From JAKFDI01 sp044508835 (GTDB lineage Bacteria; Pseudomonadota; Gammaproteobacteria; Burkholderiales; Burkholderiaceae_C): 64,000 nucleotides of DNA. Of this stretch, positions 1 to 9,014 are shown one piece after another (the stretch's first letter is position 1; every line of letters starts with the position of its first letter). The position numbers were made by a program, and so were the translations under genes. The DNA is taken from assembly GCA_044508835.1 (NCBI GenBank), contig JBIQHD010000022.1, positions 13,347-77,346 on the forward strand, read 5' to 3'. The notes below the pieces were generated by a model, which saw only the letters and a program-made list of their open reading frames with translations, did not search any database and was not told the DNA's origin.

Positions 1-426
1 CTGCGCGGCGCGGCGCCGCTGCGCATCTCCGAGATCTCGGGCGGCATGGCGCGGCGCGTGGCGCTGGCGCGCGCCATCGCGCTCGACCCGGAACTCATCA
101 TGTACGACGAGCCCTTCGCCGGGCTCGACCTCATTTCCATGGGCGTGGCCGCCAACCTCATCCGCACGCTGAACGACGTGACGGGCGCGACCTCGCTGGT
201 CGTCTCGCACGACGTGCCCGAGTGCATGAAGATCAGCGACTGGGTGGTGCTGATGGCCACGGGCGGGCGTATCGTGGCGCAGGGCACGCCGGACGAGCTC
301 ATGAACTCCGCCGATCCCGAGGTGCGCCAGTTCGTGCTCGGCGAACCCGACGGGCCGGTGAAGTTCCACTACCCCGCGAAATCCCTGGCCGACGACTTCG
401 GCATGCTCGAGCGGGTGCGCGCATGA
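1..426 (+). CDS. mlaF: MlaF, phospholipid ABC transporter ATPase (5'-truncated by window edge)
   Basis: This is the C-terminal part of the ATPase that powers the MlaFEDB inner-membrane complex, which moves phospholipids between inner membrane and periplasmic carrier. The reading frame is open from base 1. It begins just before the ABC signature (ISGGM), followed by Walker B and D-loop (MYDEPFAGLD) and the H-loop (VVSHD). The Walker A motif lies upstream of the window. mlaE follows after 58 bases and the rest of the operon continues downstream. An ATG inside the signature motif cannot be the true start, because starting there would split a conserved motif. Confidence 0.93.
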   Translation: MRGAAPLRISEISGGMARRVALARAIALDPELIMYDEPFAGLDLISMGVAANLIRTLNDVTGATSLVVSHDVPECMKISDWVVLMATGGRIVAQGTPDELMNSADPEVRQFVLGEPDGPVKFHYPAKSLADDFGMLERVRA

Positions 427-484
427 GGGCGGCGGGCCGCTCGCAGGCGCTCGTCCCGGAGCGCGCAGCGCGGAGGGTCGTCCG

Positions 485-1267
<783 letters not shown>

Positions 1268-1294
1268 GCGCGGGCCGTCGAACGGAGAAACCGG

Positions 1295-1777
1295 ATGACT
1301 AAAAAGGGAACGGAAACACTGGTCGGCCTGTTCGTGCTGCTGGGCATCGCGGCGCTCGTGTTCCTGTCGCTGATGGCGGCGAACCTCGCCTCCTTCGGCA
1401 CGAGCGCCACCTACACGGTGCAGGCGCGCTTCGACAACATCGGCGGGCTGAAGGTGCGCGCCGCCGTCCGCAGCGCCGGCGTGACGGTGGGGCGCGTGCG
1501 CTCGATCCAGCTCGACAGCAAGACCTTCCAGGGCCTCGTCACGATGGAGATCGACCAGTCGGTGCAGTTCCCGCTCGACTCGTCGGCCAAGATCCTGACC
1601 TCGGGGCTGCTCGGCGACCAGTACATCGGCATCGAGCCGGGCGGCGACGAGAAGAACCTCGCCGCCAACGGCACGATCAAGTACACCCAGTCGGCGGTGG
1701 TGCTCGAGAACCTGATCAGCCGCTTCCTCTTCGACAAGGCGGCCGACGGCTCGGCCGGCGCCAGGGCCGGCAAATGA
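1295..1777 (+). CDS. mlaD: MlaD, MCE-domain lipid-binding subunit
   Basis: Membrane-anchored MCE (mammalian cell entry) protein that forms the periplasmic lipid-binding ring on the MlaFE transporter. It is 160 residues, with one N-terminal membrane helix (about residues 7-29) and a single MCE domain (about 39-118) containing the family pattern of VRSAGVTVGRV and LLGDQYIGIEPG. A GGAGAAA ribosome site precedes the ATG. Its stop overlaps the start of mlaA in an ATGA tetranucleotide, which suggests translational coupling. Confidence 0.95.
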   Translation: MTKKGTETLVGLFVLLGIAALVFLSLMAANLASFGTSATYTVQARFDNIGGLKVRAAVRSAGVTVGRVRSIQLDSKTFQGLVTMEIDQSVQFPLDSSAKILTSGLLGDQYIGIEPGGDEKNLAANGTIKYTQSAVVLENLISRFLFDKAADGSAGARAGK

Positions 1778-2559
1778 GGCCGCGCAGCTTCGTGCGGCCG
1801 ATGCTGCTCGTGGCGGTGCTCGTGCTGGCGGGCTGCGCGCACGTGGGGCCCAGGGATTCGTCGCCCGCCTCGATCGACCCGTGGGAGAACTGGAACCGCA
1901 AGGTGTTCAGCTTCAACGAGGCGCTCGACCGGGCCGTGCTCGAACCCGTGGCGACGACCTACACCAAGGTCGTGCCTCAGCCGGTGCGCACCGGCGTGAG
2001 CAACTTCTTCGGCAACGTGGCCGACGCCTGGTCCGCGGTGAACAACTTCCTGCAGGGCAAGCTGGGCAACGGCCTGCACGACGTGATGCGCGTGGGCACG
2101 AACACGGTGCTCGGCTTCGGCGGCCTGCTCGACATCGCCTCGGAAGCCGGCCTGCATGCCCAGCGCGAGGACCTCGGCCAGACGCTCGGCCGCTGGGGCT
2201 TCGCGCCGGGGCCGTACGTCGTGTGGCCGGTGTTCGGGCCGTCGTCGGTGCGCGAGTCGTTCGCGCTGCCCTTCGACCGCTACGCCACCGCCTCCACGCT
2301 CTTCAGCGACACGCCGACGCGGGTGAGCCTGCTGACGCTCGAACTCGTCGACACGCGCGCGAGCCTGCTGGGCGCGAGCCGCGTGCTCGACGACATCGCA
2401 CTCGACAAGTACAGCTTCGTGCGCGGCGCCTACCTGCAGCGCCGGCAGAGCCTGGTGTACGACGGCGATCCGCCCCTCGACGCCTACGAGGACGAGGAAC
2501 TCCCCGACTACGACGACGAGCCGGCGGACGCGGCGCCGGGCCCCGGGCCCGGCAAGTAG
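1774..2559 (+). CDS. mlaA: MlaA (VacJ) outer-membrane lipoprotein of the Mla pathway
   Basis: Outer-membrane lipoprotein that removes mislocalised phospholipids from the outer leaflet and passes them to MlaC. The N-terminus is a lipoprotein signal with lipobox LAGC, so Cys21 is the likely lipidated residue. The body (about residues 33-225) contains the VacJ pattern DPWENWNRKVFSFNEALDR. The C-terminus is strongly acidic and then glycine/proline-rich. In E. coli mlaA lies away from mlaFEDCB. Here it sits between mlaD and mlaC, the arrangement I recall for betaproteobacteria. It overlaps mlaD by 4 bases. Confidence 0.95.
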   Translation: MRPRSFVRPMLLVAVLVLAGCAHVGPRDSSPASIDPWENWNRKVFSFNEALDRAVLEPVATTYTKVVPQPVRTGVSNFFGNVADAWSAVNNFLQGKLGNGLHDVMRVGTNTVLGFGGLLDIASEAGLHAQREDLGQTLGRWGFAPGPYVVWPVFGPSSVRESFALPFDRYATASTLFSDTPTRVSLLTLELVDTRASLLGASRVLDDIALDKYSFVRGAYLQRRQSLVYDGDPPLDAYEDEELPDYDDEPADAAPGPGPGK

Positions 2560-2694
2560 CAATGCCCGCGGCGGGTACGCGGCTTGCCCCGTGCTACCTC
2601 CGGTGACCGGCCGGCGCCGCCGCGACGAACTTTCCGGGCCGGCGGCCTCTCCAAGCGATGCCGGCCGATGGCCGATCCAACGAAAGGACTTCTC

Positions 2695-3321
2695 ATGCTT
2701 TCACGTCGCCCAGTGCTGACTCTCCCGCTCGCGGCGCTGCTGTTCACGGGGCTTGCGGCGCACAGCCAGACGCAGACGCCGGATGCGCTGATCAAGCAGA
2801 TGTCCAACGAAGTGCTCGACGCGGTGAAGGCCGACAAGGCCATCCAGGGCGGCGACGTGAACCGCGTGCTGGCGCTGGTGGACAGCAAGGTCATGCCGCA
2901 CGTGAACTTCCAGCGCATGACGGCGCTGTCGGTCGGCCGCAACTGGCGCCAGGCCACGGCGGAGCAGAAGACGAAGCTGCAGGACGAGTTCAAGCTGCTG
3001 CTCGTGCGCACCTACGCCGGCGCGCTGGCCGAAGTGAAGCCGCAGACGACGGTCGAGTTCAAGCCCATGCGCCCGAGCCCGGACGAGAACGATGCCATCG
3101 TGCGCACCGAGATCCGCGGCAGCGGCGAGCCGATCAAGCTCGACTACCGGCTCGAGAAGTCGGCCGGCGGCTGGAAGATCTACGACGTGAACGTGCTCGG
3201 CGTGTGGCTGGTGCAGAACTACCGCGACAGCTTCGCCCAGGAGATCGGCGCCGGCGGCATCGACGGCCTGATCGCCAAGCTGGCCGAGCGCAACAAGGCC
3301 GCGTCCGGCGGCCGCAACTGA
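2695..3321 (+). CDS. mlaC: MlaC, periplasmic phospholipid carrier
   Basis: Periplasmic carrier that shuttles phospholipids between the MlaA complex and MlaFEDB. It is 208 residues and belongs to the Ttg2D/MlaC family. A Sec signal peptide (MLSRRPVLTLPLAALL followed by a small-residue cleavage region) is followed by the conserved body, including MPHVNFQRMTALSVGRNWR. I chose the ATG that starts the signal peptide: GAAAGGA lies 6-7 bases upstream, and the upstream in-frame extension is basic and unlike the family. The 135-base gap after mlaA holds no gene. Confidence 0.94.
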   Translation: MLSRRPVLTLPLAALLFTGLAAHSQTQTPDALIKQMSNEVLDAVKADKAIQGGDVNRVLALVDSKVMPHVNFQRMTALSVGRNWRQATAEQKTKLQDEFKLLLVRTYAGALAEVKPQTTVEFKPMRPSPDENDAIVRTEIRGSGEPIKLDYRLEKSAGGWKIYDVNVLGVWLVQNYRDSFAQEIGAGGIDGLIAKLAERNKAASGGRN

Positions 3322-3335
3322 CGCCGCGCGCCGCC

Positions 3336-3623
3336 ATGCTGGTGCTTCCCGCCACCCTCACCCTCGACGAGGCGCGCGACACGCTGCGCATGCTGTCGCA
3401 GGCGCTCGAGCGCGAGCCGGCCGACGGCGCGGTGGTCGATGCCTCCGGGCTCGACCAGTTCGACTCGTCGGCCGTGGCCGTGCTGCTCGAATGCCAGCGC
3501 CGCGCGCAGGCCTCGGGCCGCGGCTTCGTGGTGCGGCACGCGCCGACCAAGCTCGCCCAGCTCGCGCGGCTATATGGTGTCGATGCGCTGCTGACGCTCG
3601 AGCCCGCGGCCGCCCCGGCTTGA
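3336..3623 (+). CDS. mlaB: MlaB, STAS-domain subunit of the Mla ABC complex
   Basis: Small cytoplasmic STAS protein (95 residues) that binds MlaF and is needed for assembly and activity of the transporter. The core pattern DASGLDQFDSSAVAVLLE is the STAS loop-helix; the serines at 44-45 occupy the position that is Thr52 in the E. coli protein. It begins 14 bases after mlaC and closes the operon. The ORF can be extended far upstream but the extension overlaps mlaC out of frame, so the ATG at 3336 is preferred. The convergent hexR gene and a structured repeat follow. Confidence 0.88.
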   Translation: MLVLPATLTLDEARDTLRMLSQALEREPADGAVVDASGLDQFDSSAVAVLLECQRRAQASGRGFVVRHAPTKLAQLARLYGVDALLTLEPAAAPA

Positions 3624-3642
3624 GGCCCGCGCTGGGGGGCTT

Positions 3643-3806
3643 ATCAAGCGAACGCCGCGGATCCGGCTCCGCCGGTCCGCTGGTGTTGCCTTGCAGGCCG
3701 CGCCGGGCCAGTGGCCCGGCCCTTCGCCAGGCACGAAAGGTCCACTGGACCTTTCGTGTCCGGGCTCAGCCCCTTGAGGGGCGCGCGAAGCGCGTAGGGG
3801 TGGTCA
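3643..3806 (-). repeat. Dispersed multi-hairpin repeat, copy 1 (second copy at 61809-61976)
   Basis: About 164 bases nearly identical to 61809-61976, in the same orientation. It contains several perfect or near-perfect inverted repeats: CCGGGCCA-G-TGGCCCGG, CACGAAAGGTCCA-C-TGGACCTTTCGTG, a GGGGC/GCCCC arm pair, and GCGCGCGAAGCGCG. Read on the minus strand it begins at the TGA stop of hexR, and copy 2 begins in the same way at the TGA of the HNH gene. Likely roles are 3'-end processing or termination, or a non-autonomous mobile palindrome. The two-copy identity is seen directly; the role is inferred. Confidence 0.85.
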
Positions 3807-4685
3807 CCTTCGCACGCGCAGGTTCTTCTTGATCTCCTGCAGCACCTGCCGCCGCTCGGCGGGCAGGCGCAGGGCCACCGCCGTGCTCAGGATGTCGATC
3901 GTCACCAGGTGCAGCATGCGCGAGACCATGGGGCTGTAGCGCTCGTAGTCCTCGGGGTGGTCCACCGCCAGGAGGATGTGGCCGCGGCCCTGGGCCGTGA
4001 GCGCCAGCGGCGAGGCGCTGGCGGTGACGAGGATGGTGGCCGCGCCCTTCCTGCGCGCCACCTCGGCGGCGTCGAGCAGGTCGCGGCTGCGCCCCGAGTT
4101 GCTGATGACGACGGCGCAGTCGCCCGGGCCCAGCAGCGTGGCGCTCATCACCTGCACGTGGCCGTCGCTGATGGCGTTGGTGTGCACCCCCAGGCGGAAG
4201 AACTTGTGCTGCGCGTCCTGCGCCACGATGCCGGAGTTGCCCACGCCGTAGAAGTCGATGCGCCGGCCGTGCAGGGCGGCCTCGGCGAGCGCCGCGATGG
4301 CGCGCTCGAAGGCATGGCTCGCGGCCTCGTTGCGGTAGCGCAGCAGCGCGGCGACGGCGTTGTCGATCACCTTGACGATCAACTCCGCGGGCTGGTCCGC
4401 CTCGTCGACCGCGCGGTGCACGAAGGGCACGCCCTCGTTCACGCTGCCGGCCAGCTTGCGCTTGAAGTCGGCCAGTCCCGCGTAGCCCACGCTGCGGCAG
4501 AAGCGCACGACGGTCGGCTTGCTCACCCGCGCCCGGCGGGCCAGCTCGCCCACGGGCAGCGTGGCGAAGCTGCGTGCGTCCTCGATCACCAGCGTCGCCA
4601 CCCGCTGCTCGGCCGGCGGCAGCGCGGGCAGGGCGGCGCGCACCCGCTCGAGCATCGACGATGCCGCGCCGGCATCGCCGCTCAC
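3804..4685 (-). CDS. hexR: HexR-like transcriptional regulator (RpiR family, HTH + SIS)
   Basis: RpiR-family repressor of hexose/Entner-Doudoroff genes whose SIS domain senses a sugar phosphate (KDPG for HexR). It has an N-terminal HTH_6 domain (about residues 15-85, with VSKPTVVRFCRSVGYAGLADFK) and a SIS domain (about 130-270, with YGVGNSG and ISNSGRSRD). I chose the GTG that overlaps the zwf stop (GTGA) because GGAGGA lies just upstream; an ATG at 4655 would give 283 residues and is also compatible with the family. Linkage to zwf strongly supports HexR over other RpiR regulators. Confidence 0.88.
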   Translation of the reverse strand: MSGDAGAASSMLERVRAALPALPPAEQRVATLVIEDARSFATLPVGELARRARVSKPTVVRFCRSVGYAGLADFKRKLAGSVNEGVPFVHRAVDEADQPAELIVKVIDNAVAALLRYRNEAASHAFERAIAALAEAALHGRRIDFYGVGNSGIVAQDAQHKFFRLGVHTNAISDGHVQVMSATLLGPGDCAVVISNSGRSRDLLDAAEVARRKGAATILVTASASPLALTAQGRGHILLAVDHPEDYERYSPMVSRMLHLVTIDILSTAVALRLPAERRQVLQEIKKNLRVRR

Positions 4686-6136
4686 TGCTCCTCCGACCAG
4701 GCGTAGCCGTCGCGGGCGACGAGCGCGCTCGCCGCGGCCGGCCCCCAGGTGCCGGCCGCGTAGGGGCGCGGGCCGCCGGCGTTCTCGTTGTCGCGCCGCC
4801 AGGTGTCGAGGATGGGCTCGACCCAGCGCCAGGCCTGCTCCTGCTCGTCGCTGCGCACGAACAGGTTCAGTCGCCCGGCGATGGCGTCCAGCAGCAGGCG
4901 CTCGTAGGCGCCCACGCGGTTCTCGGGAAACACCTTGTCGAAGTCGAGGTCGAGGAACACCGGCGACAGCGACTCGAACTGCCCCGTGCCCTTCGCGGCC
5001 AGCAGGTGCAGCTCCAGCCCGTCCTCGGGCTGCAGCTTGATGACGAGCTTGTTGGGCGTGTGCGCGCCGTGGAAGATGTTGTGCGGCGTCGGCCGGAAGT
5101 TGACGACGATCTGCGCGTCGCGCTCGGCCAGGCGCTTGCCGGTGCGCAGGTAGAAGGGCACGCCGGCCCAGCGCCAGTTCTCGACCTCGGTGCGCAGCGC
5201 GACGAAGGTCTCGGTGCGGCTGTCCGGCGGCACGCGGCTCTCCTCGGCGTAGCCCGCCACCGGCTCGCCGCGCGCCGTGCCGCGCCGGTACTGGCCGCGC
5301 ACCACGTCGCGGCGCACGCTCTGCTCGGTGAAGGGCTTGAGCGAGCGCAGCACCTTGAGCTTCTCGTCGCGGATGGCGTCGGCGTCGTTGCGCGAGGGCG
5401 GCTCCATCGCCACCATGGTGAGCAGCTGCAGCGCGTGGTTCTGGATCATGTCGCGCAGGGCGCCCGTTTCGTCGTAGAAGGCGCCGCGCGTGCCCACGCC
5501 CAGGGTCTCGGCGATGGTGATCTGGATGTTGGCGATGCTCTCGCGCCGCCACAGCGGCTCGAACAGCACGTTGCCGAAGCGCAGGGCCGAGAGGTTCTGC
5601 ACCGAGGGCTTGCCGAGGTAGTGGTCGATGCGGAAGGCCTGCGTCTCGTCGAACACCGAGCGCACGATGCGGTTGATCTCCTGGGCGCTGGCCAGGTCGT
5701 GGCCGAGCGGCTTCTCCAGCACCACGCGGATGTGCGGGCCGTTCAGGCCGGCCGTGCCGAGCTGCTCGCAGATCTGCGGGAACAGGTGCGGGCTCGTGGC
5801 GAGGTAGAGCACGGCGGTGTCGGCCTGGCGCTGCGCGAGCCAGCGCTTGAGCGTCTGGTAGTCGCCGGGCTTCGACAGGTCCATGCGCCGGTAGTGCAGC
5901 AGCTCGGCGAAGCGCGCGAACTCCTCGTCGTTCGGGCGCTTGGCGCCTTCCACCTCCTGGAAGCGCTCCTTCAGCCAGGCGCGGTAGTGGTCGTCGGTCT
6001 GCTCGTCGCGCGCCACCGCGAGGATGCGCCCGCCCGGCGGCAGCTTGCCGTGGCGGAAGGCCTGGAAGAGCGCCGGCATCAGCTTGCGCCAGGTGAGGTC
6101 GCCGGTGCCGCCGAAGAAGACGAGGTCGAAGGACAT
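4682..6136 (-). CDS. zwf: Glucose-6-phosphate 1-dehydrogenase
   Basis: Oxidises glucose 6-phosphate to 6-phosphogluconolactone with NAD(P)+, the entry step of the pentose phosphate and Entner-Doudoroff routes. It is 484 residues, typical for the family. The N-terminal nucleotide-binding motif (FGGTGDLTWRKL) and the active-site signature RIDHYLGK (His172, Lys176) are intact, as is the downstream EKPLG substrate motif. It is divergent from tal-pgi and translationally coupled to hexR by a 4-base overlap. A palindrome matching the HexR operator lies immediately before its ATG, where no clear ribosome site is visible. Confidence 0.97.
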   Translation of the reverse strand: MSFDLVFFGGTGDLTWRKLMPALFQAFRHGKLPPGGRILAVARDEQTDDHYRAWLKERFQEVEGAKRPNDEEFARFAELLHYRRMDLSKPGDYQTLKRWLAQRQADTAVLYLATSPHLFPQICEQLGTAGLNGPHIRVVLEKPLGHDLASAQEINRIVRSVFDETQAFRIDHYLGKPSVQNLSALRFGNVLFEPLWRRESIANIQITIAETLGVGTRGAFYDETGALRDMIQNHALQLLTMVAMEPPSRNDADAIRDEKLKVLRSLKPFTEQSVRRDVVRGQYRRGTARGEPVAGYAEESRVPPDSRTETFVALRTEVENWRWAGVPFYLRTGKRLAERDAQIVVNFRPTPHNIFHGAHTPNKLVIKLQPEDGLELHLLAAKGTGQFESLSPVFLDLDFDKVFPENRVGAYERLLLDAIAGRLNLFVRSDEQEQAWRWVEPILDTWRRDNENAGGPRPYAAGTWGPAAASALVARDGYAWSEEQ

Positions 6137-6143
6137 GGGTGTG

Positions 6144-6158
6144 TGTAACTTTGTTTCA
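6144..6158 (-). promoter_or_regulatory. Candidate HexR operator upstream of zwf
   Basis: On the minus strand the 15-mer TGAAACAAAGTTACA matches the published HexR consensus TGTAATTAAATTACA at 11 of 15 positions and has the same dyad layout. It lies 8-22 bases before the zwf start, in an unusually AT-rich patch. A hexR-like gene is co-transcribed with zwf, so an autoregulatory site here is expected. The match is seen directly; the binding is inferred. Confidence 0.5.
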
Positions 6159-6330
6159 TCCCATGATGCCGCAACTCCGCCCGCGCGCCTACGGCCCGCG
6201 CATACCCGCGTCGCGTGTTGGGCACGCCGGCTGCTTGTGTGTCGTGCGTAACGGCCGGTGTCGGCCGTGACGATGCCGCGCCATGTGCGCGGGTTCTAAT
6301 AGCGGTTCGTCCCCCGCTTCGCCCCATTCC

Positions 6331-7278
6331 ATGAACCAGCTCGATCGACTCAAACAGTTCACCACCGTCGTTGCGGACACCGGCAACTTCAGGCAGCTCG
6401 CGCAGTACGCGCCGCGCGACGCGACGACGAACCCCTCGCTCATCCTCAAGGCGGTGCAGCAAGCCGAGTACGCGCCGCTGCTGGCCGAGACGGTGGCCGA
6501 GCACACGGGCCGGCCGCACGACGAGGTCGTCGACCGGGTGCTGGTGCGCTTCGGCCGCGAGATCCTCACCGTGGTGCCGGGGCGCGTGTCCACCGAGGTC
6601 GACGCGCGCCTGAGCTTCGACTGCGCCGCCACCGTGGCGCGCGCGCGCCGCATCGTGTCGATGTACGAGGAGGCCGGCATCGGGCGCGAGCGGGTGCTGA
6701 TCAAGATCGCGTCGACCTGGGAGGGCATCCAGGCCGCGCGCATCCTGGAGCGCGAGGGCATCCACTGCAACCTCACGCTGCTGTTCGCCTTCTGCCAGGC
6801 CGTGGCCTGCGGCGACGCGGAAGTGACGCTGATCTCGCCCTTCGTCGGCCGCATCCACGACTGGCACAAGAAGGCTGCCGGCGCGGCGTGGGACGAGGCG
6901 GCGAACGCCGGCGCGAACGACCCGGGCGTGGCCTCGGTGCGGCAGATCTACACCTACTACAAGAAGTTCGACATCGCCACCGAGGTGATGGGCGCGAGCT
7001 TCCGCAACGCGGGCCAGATCGTGGCGCTCGCCGGCTGCGACCTGCTCACCATCAGCCCGGAACTGCTGGGCACGCTGCAGGCGAGCGAGGCGCCGTTCGA
7101 GCGCGCGCTCGATCCGCAGGCCGCCAAGGACGCGGCCATCCACGCCGAGAGCTACAACGAGGCGCGCTTCCGCTACGCGCTCAACGACGACGCGATGGCG
7201 AGCGAGAAGCTGGCCGAGGGCATCCGCGCCTTCGCCGCCGATGCCGCCAAGCTCGACGCCATGATCGAAGGGCTGTGA
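6331..7278 (+). CDS. tal: Transaldolase (TalB type)
   Basis: Transfers a dihydroxyacetone unit between sugar phosphates in the non-oxidative pentose phosphate pathway. The 315-residue length matches TalB-type enzymes. The Schiff-base lysine lies in VLIKIASTWEG (Lys125). The start MNQLDRLKQFTTVV aligns with the family N-terminus; an earlier in-frame ATG at 6283 would add 16 unrelated residues. A TCTAAT hexamer at 6295-6300 is a possible -10 element. Its TGA shares a base with the pgi ATG (TGATG). Confidence 0.96.
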   Translation: MNQLDRLKQFTTVVADTGNFRQLAQYAPRDATTNPSLILKAVQQAEYAPLLAETVAEHTGRPHDEVVDRVLVRFGREILTVVPGRVSTEVDARLSFDCAATVARARRIVSMYEEAGIGRERVLIKIASTWEGIQAARILEREGIHCNLTLLFAFCQAVACGDAEVTLISPFVGRIHDWHKKAAGAAWDEAANAGANDPGVASVRQIYTYYKKFDIATEVMGASFRNAGQIVALAGCDLLTISPELLGTLQASEAPFERALDPQAAKDAAIHAESYNEARFRYALNDDAMASEKLAEGIRAFAADAAKLDAMIEGL

Positions 7279-8873
7279 TGCAGGCGCCGCGCTGCGATGC
7301 GACCACGGCCTGGGCCACGCTCGCCGGCCACTACGAGGCGCACGGGCGCGACCTCGACCTGCGCGAAGCCTTCGCGCGCGACCCCGGCCGCTGCGCCGCG
7401 ATGGGCGTGCAAGCGCCGGAGGTCTTCGCCGACCTGTCGAAGAACCGGCTCGACACCGCCACGCTGCGCTACCTGTGCGAGCTGGCGCGCGAATGCGGGC
7501 TCGAGGCGCGGCGCGACGCGATGTTCGCCGGCGAGCCGGTCAACACCACCGAAGGCCGGGCCGTGCTGCACACCGCGCTGCGCGCGCCGCGCGGGCAGGG
7601 CCCGTTCAGCGCCGAGGTGCACGGCGTGCTCGACGCCATGCTGGCCTACGTGGAAACGGTGCGCGACACCGCGGCCAGCGGCATCCGCGACGTGGTGAAC
7701 ATCGGCATCGGCGGCAGCGACCTCGGCCCGCAGATGGCGGTGCCGGCGCTCGAGGCCTTCGTGCATCCGAAGCTGCGCTTCCACTTCGTCGCCAACGTCG
7801 ACGGCCACGACATCGCGCCGGTGCTGCGCCAGCTCGACCCTTCGAAGACGCTGTTCATCGTCGCGAGCAAGACCTTCACCACGCAGGAGACCATGGCCAA
7901 CGCCCACGCGGCGAAGGCCTGGTTCCTCGCCAACGGCGGCACCGACACGGCCAGGCACTTCGTCGCCACCACCACCAACGTGCAGGCGGCGGCCGCGTTC
8001 GGCATCACCACCACCTTCGGCTTCTGGGACTGGGTGGGCGGGCGCTACTCGATGTGGTCGGCCATCGGGCTGCCGATCGCGCTGGCCATCGGCGCCGAGC
8101 ACTTCCGCGCGCTGCTGGCCGGTGCGCACGCGATGGACCGGCACTTCACCGAGGCGCCGCTGGAGAAGAACCTGCCGGCGCTGCTCGGCCTGCTGGACGT
8201 GTGGTACCGCAACTTCCACGGCTTCACGAGCCGCTGCATCGCGCCCTACCACCAGGGCCTGCGGCGGCTGCCGGCCTACCTGCAGCAGCTCGAGATGGAG
8301 AGCAACGGCAAGTGCGTGGACGCCGAGGGCCGCCCGCTGCCCTACGCCACCAGCCCAGTGGTGTGGGGCGAGCCCGGCACCAACGGCCAGCATGCGTTCT
8401 TCCAGATGCTGCACCAGGGCACGGACGTGATCCCGGTGGAGTTCATCCTCGTCAAGCGGCCCACGCACGGGCTGGCCGGCCTGCACGCCAAGCTGCTCGC
8501 CAACGGCCTGGCGCAGGCGCAGGCGCTGATGCTCGGCAAGACGACCGACGCCGCGCTGGGCGAGACGGCGCCGACGGCCTCGGCGCAGCTCGATGCCGGC
8601 ACGGTGGCGCGCCACCGCACCTTCCCCGGCAACCGGCCGAGCACGACCTTGCTGCTGGACCAGCTCACGCCGCGCAGCCTGGGTGCGCTGGTGGCGATGT
8701 ACGAGCACCGCGTGTTCACGAGCGGCGCCATCTGGGGCATCAACAGCTTCGACCAGTGGGGCGTGGAGCTCGGCAAGGCGCTCGCGGGCGACCTGCTGCC
8801 GCGGCTGGCGAGCGGCGACGTGGCGGGGCTCGATGCCTCGACCGCCGGATTGCTGGCGCGGCTGCGCGCGTGA
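7278..8873 (+). CDS. pgi: Glucose-6-phosphate isomerase
   Basis: Interconverts glucose 6-phosphate and fructose 6-phosphate. It is 531 residues. The conserved phosphate-binding and catalytic blocks are present: NIGIGGSDLGPQMA, IVASKTFTTQETM, FWDWVGGRYSMWSAIGLP and the C-terminal NSFDQWGVELGK. The start ATG overlaps the tal stop by one base, so translation is likely coupled. With tal it forms a two-gene operon divergent from zwf-hexR. A long palindrome follows as the likely transcript end. Confidence 0.97.
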   Translation: MQAPRCDATTAWATLAGHYEAHGRDLDLREAFARDPGRCAAMGVQAPEVFADLSKNRLDTATLRYLCELARECGLEARRDAMFAGEPVNTTEGRAVLHTALRAPRGQGPFSAEVHGVLDAMLAYVETVRDTAASGIRDVVNIGIGGSDLGPQMAVPALEAFVHPKLRFHFVANVDGHDIAPVLRQLDPSKTLFIVASKTFTTQETMANAHAAKAWFLANGGTDTARHFVATTTNVQAAAAFGITTTFGFWDWVGGRYSMWSAIGLPIALAIGAEHFRALLAGAHAMDRHFTEAPLEKNLPALLGLLDVWYRNFHGFTSRCIAPYHQGLRRLPAYLQQLEMESNGKCVDAEGRPLPYATSPVVWGEPGTNGQHAFFQMLHQGTDVIPVEFILVKRPTHGLAGLHAKLLANGLAQAQALMLGKTTDAALGETAPTASAQLDAGTVARHRTFPGNRPSTTLLLDQLTPRSLGALVAMYEHRVFTSGAIWGINSFDQWGVELGKALAGDLLPRLASGDVAGLDASTAGLLARLRA

Positions 8874-8917
8874 TGCCGATTCGCATCGAAGCCATAGAGC
8901 CGCTGCGACTCGCCAAT

Positions 8918-8977
8918 CCGTTCGCCCTGAGGTATCGAAGGGTGAACGCGAGGGCTTCGATACCTCAGCCCGAACGG
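8918..8977. repeat. Long palindromic intergenic repeat between convergent genes
   Basis: Two 23-base arms (8918-8940 and 8955-8977) are inverted copies with only two mismatches, separated by 14 bases. The arms begin CCGTTCG and end at TATCGAAG. A shorter nested pairing, GTTCGCCCT with AGGGTGAAC, competes with the long one. I recall this motif as a widespread intergenic palindrome in Burkholderiales. It sits between the pgi stop and the stop of the convergent DUF2817 gene, so a bidirectional terminator role is plausible. Confidence 0.75.
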
Positions 8978-9014
8978 CTCTTGCCGATTGATCGCCGCTT
9001 GGTATGAGCAGCCT

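Noticed and set aside
3643..3806. The dispersed repeat as a transposase-bearing insertion sequence
   Set aside because: It is about 165 bases, has no open frame of its own, no obvious target-site duplication and no transposase nearby; at most it is a non-autonomous element.
4574..6148. Plus-strand frame opposite zwf
   Set aside because: Antisense shadow with Val/Ala/Leu/Arg-rich translation; zwf is complete and highly conserved on the minus strand.
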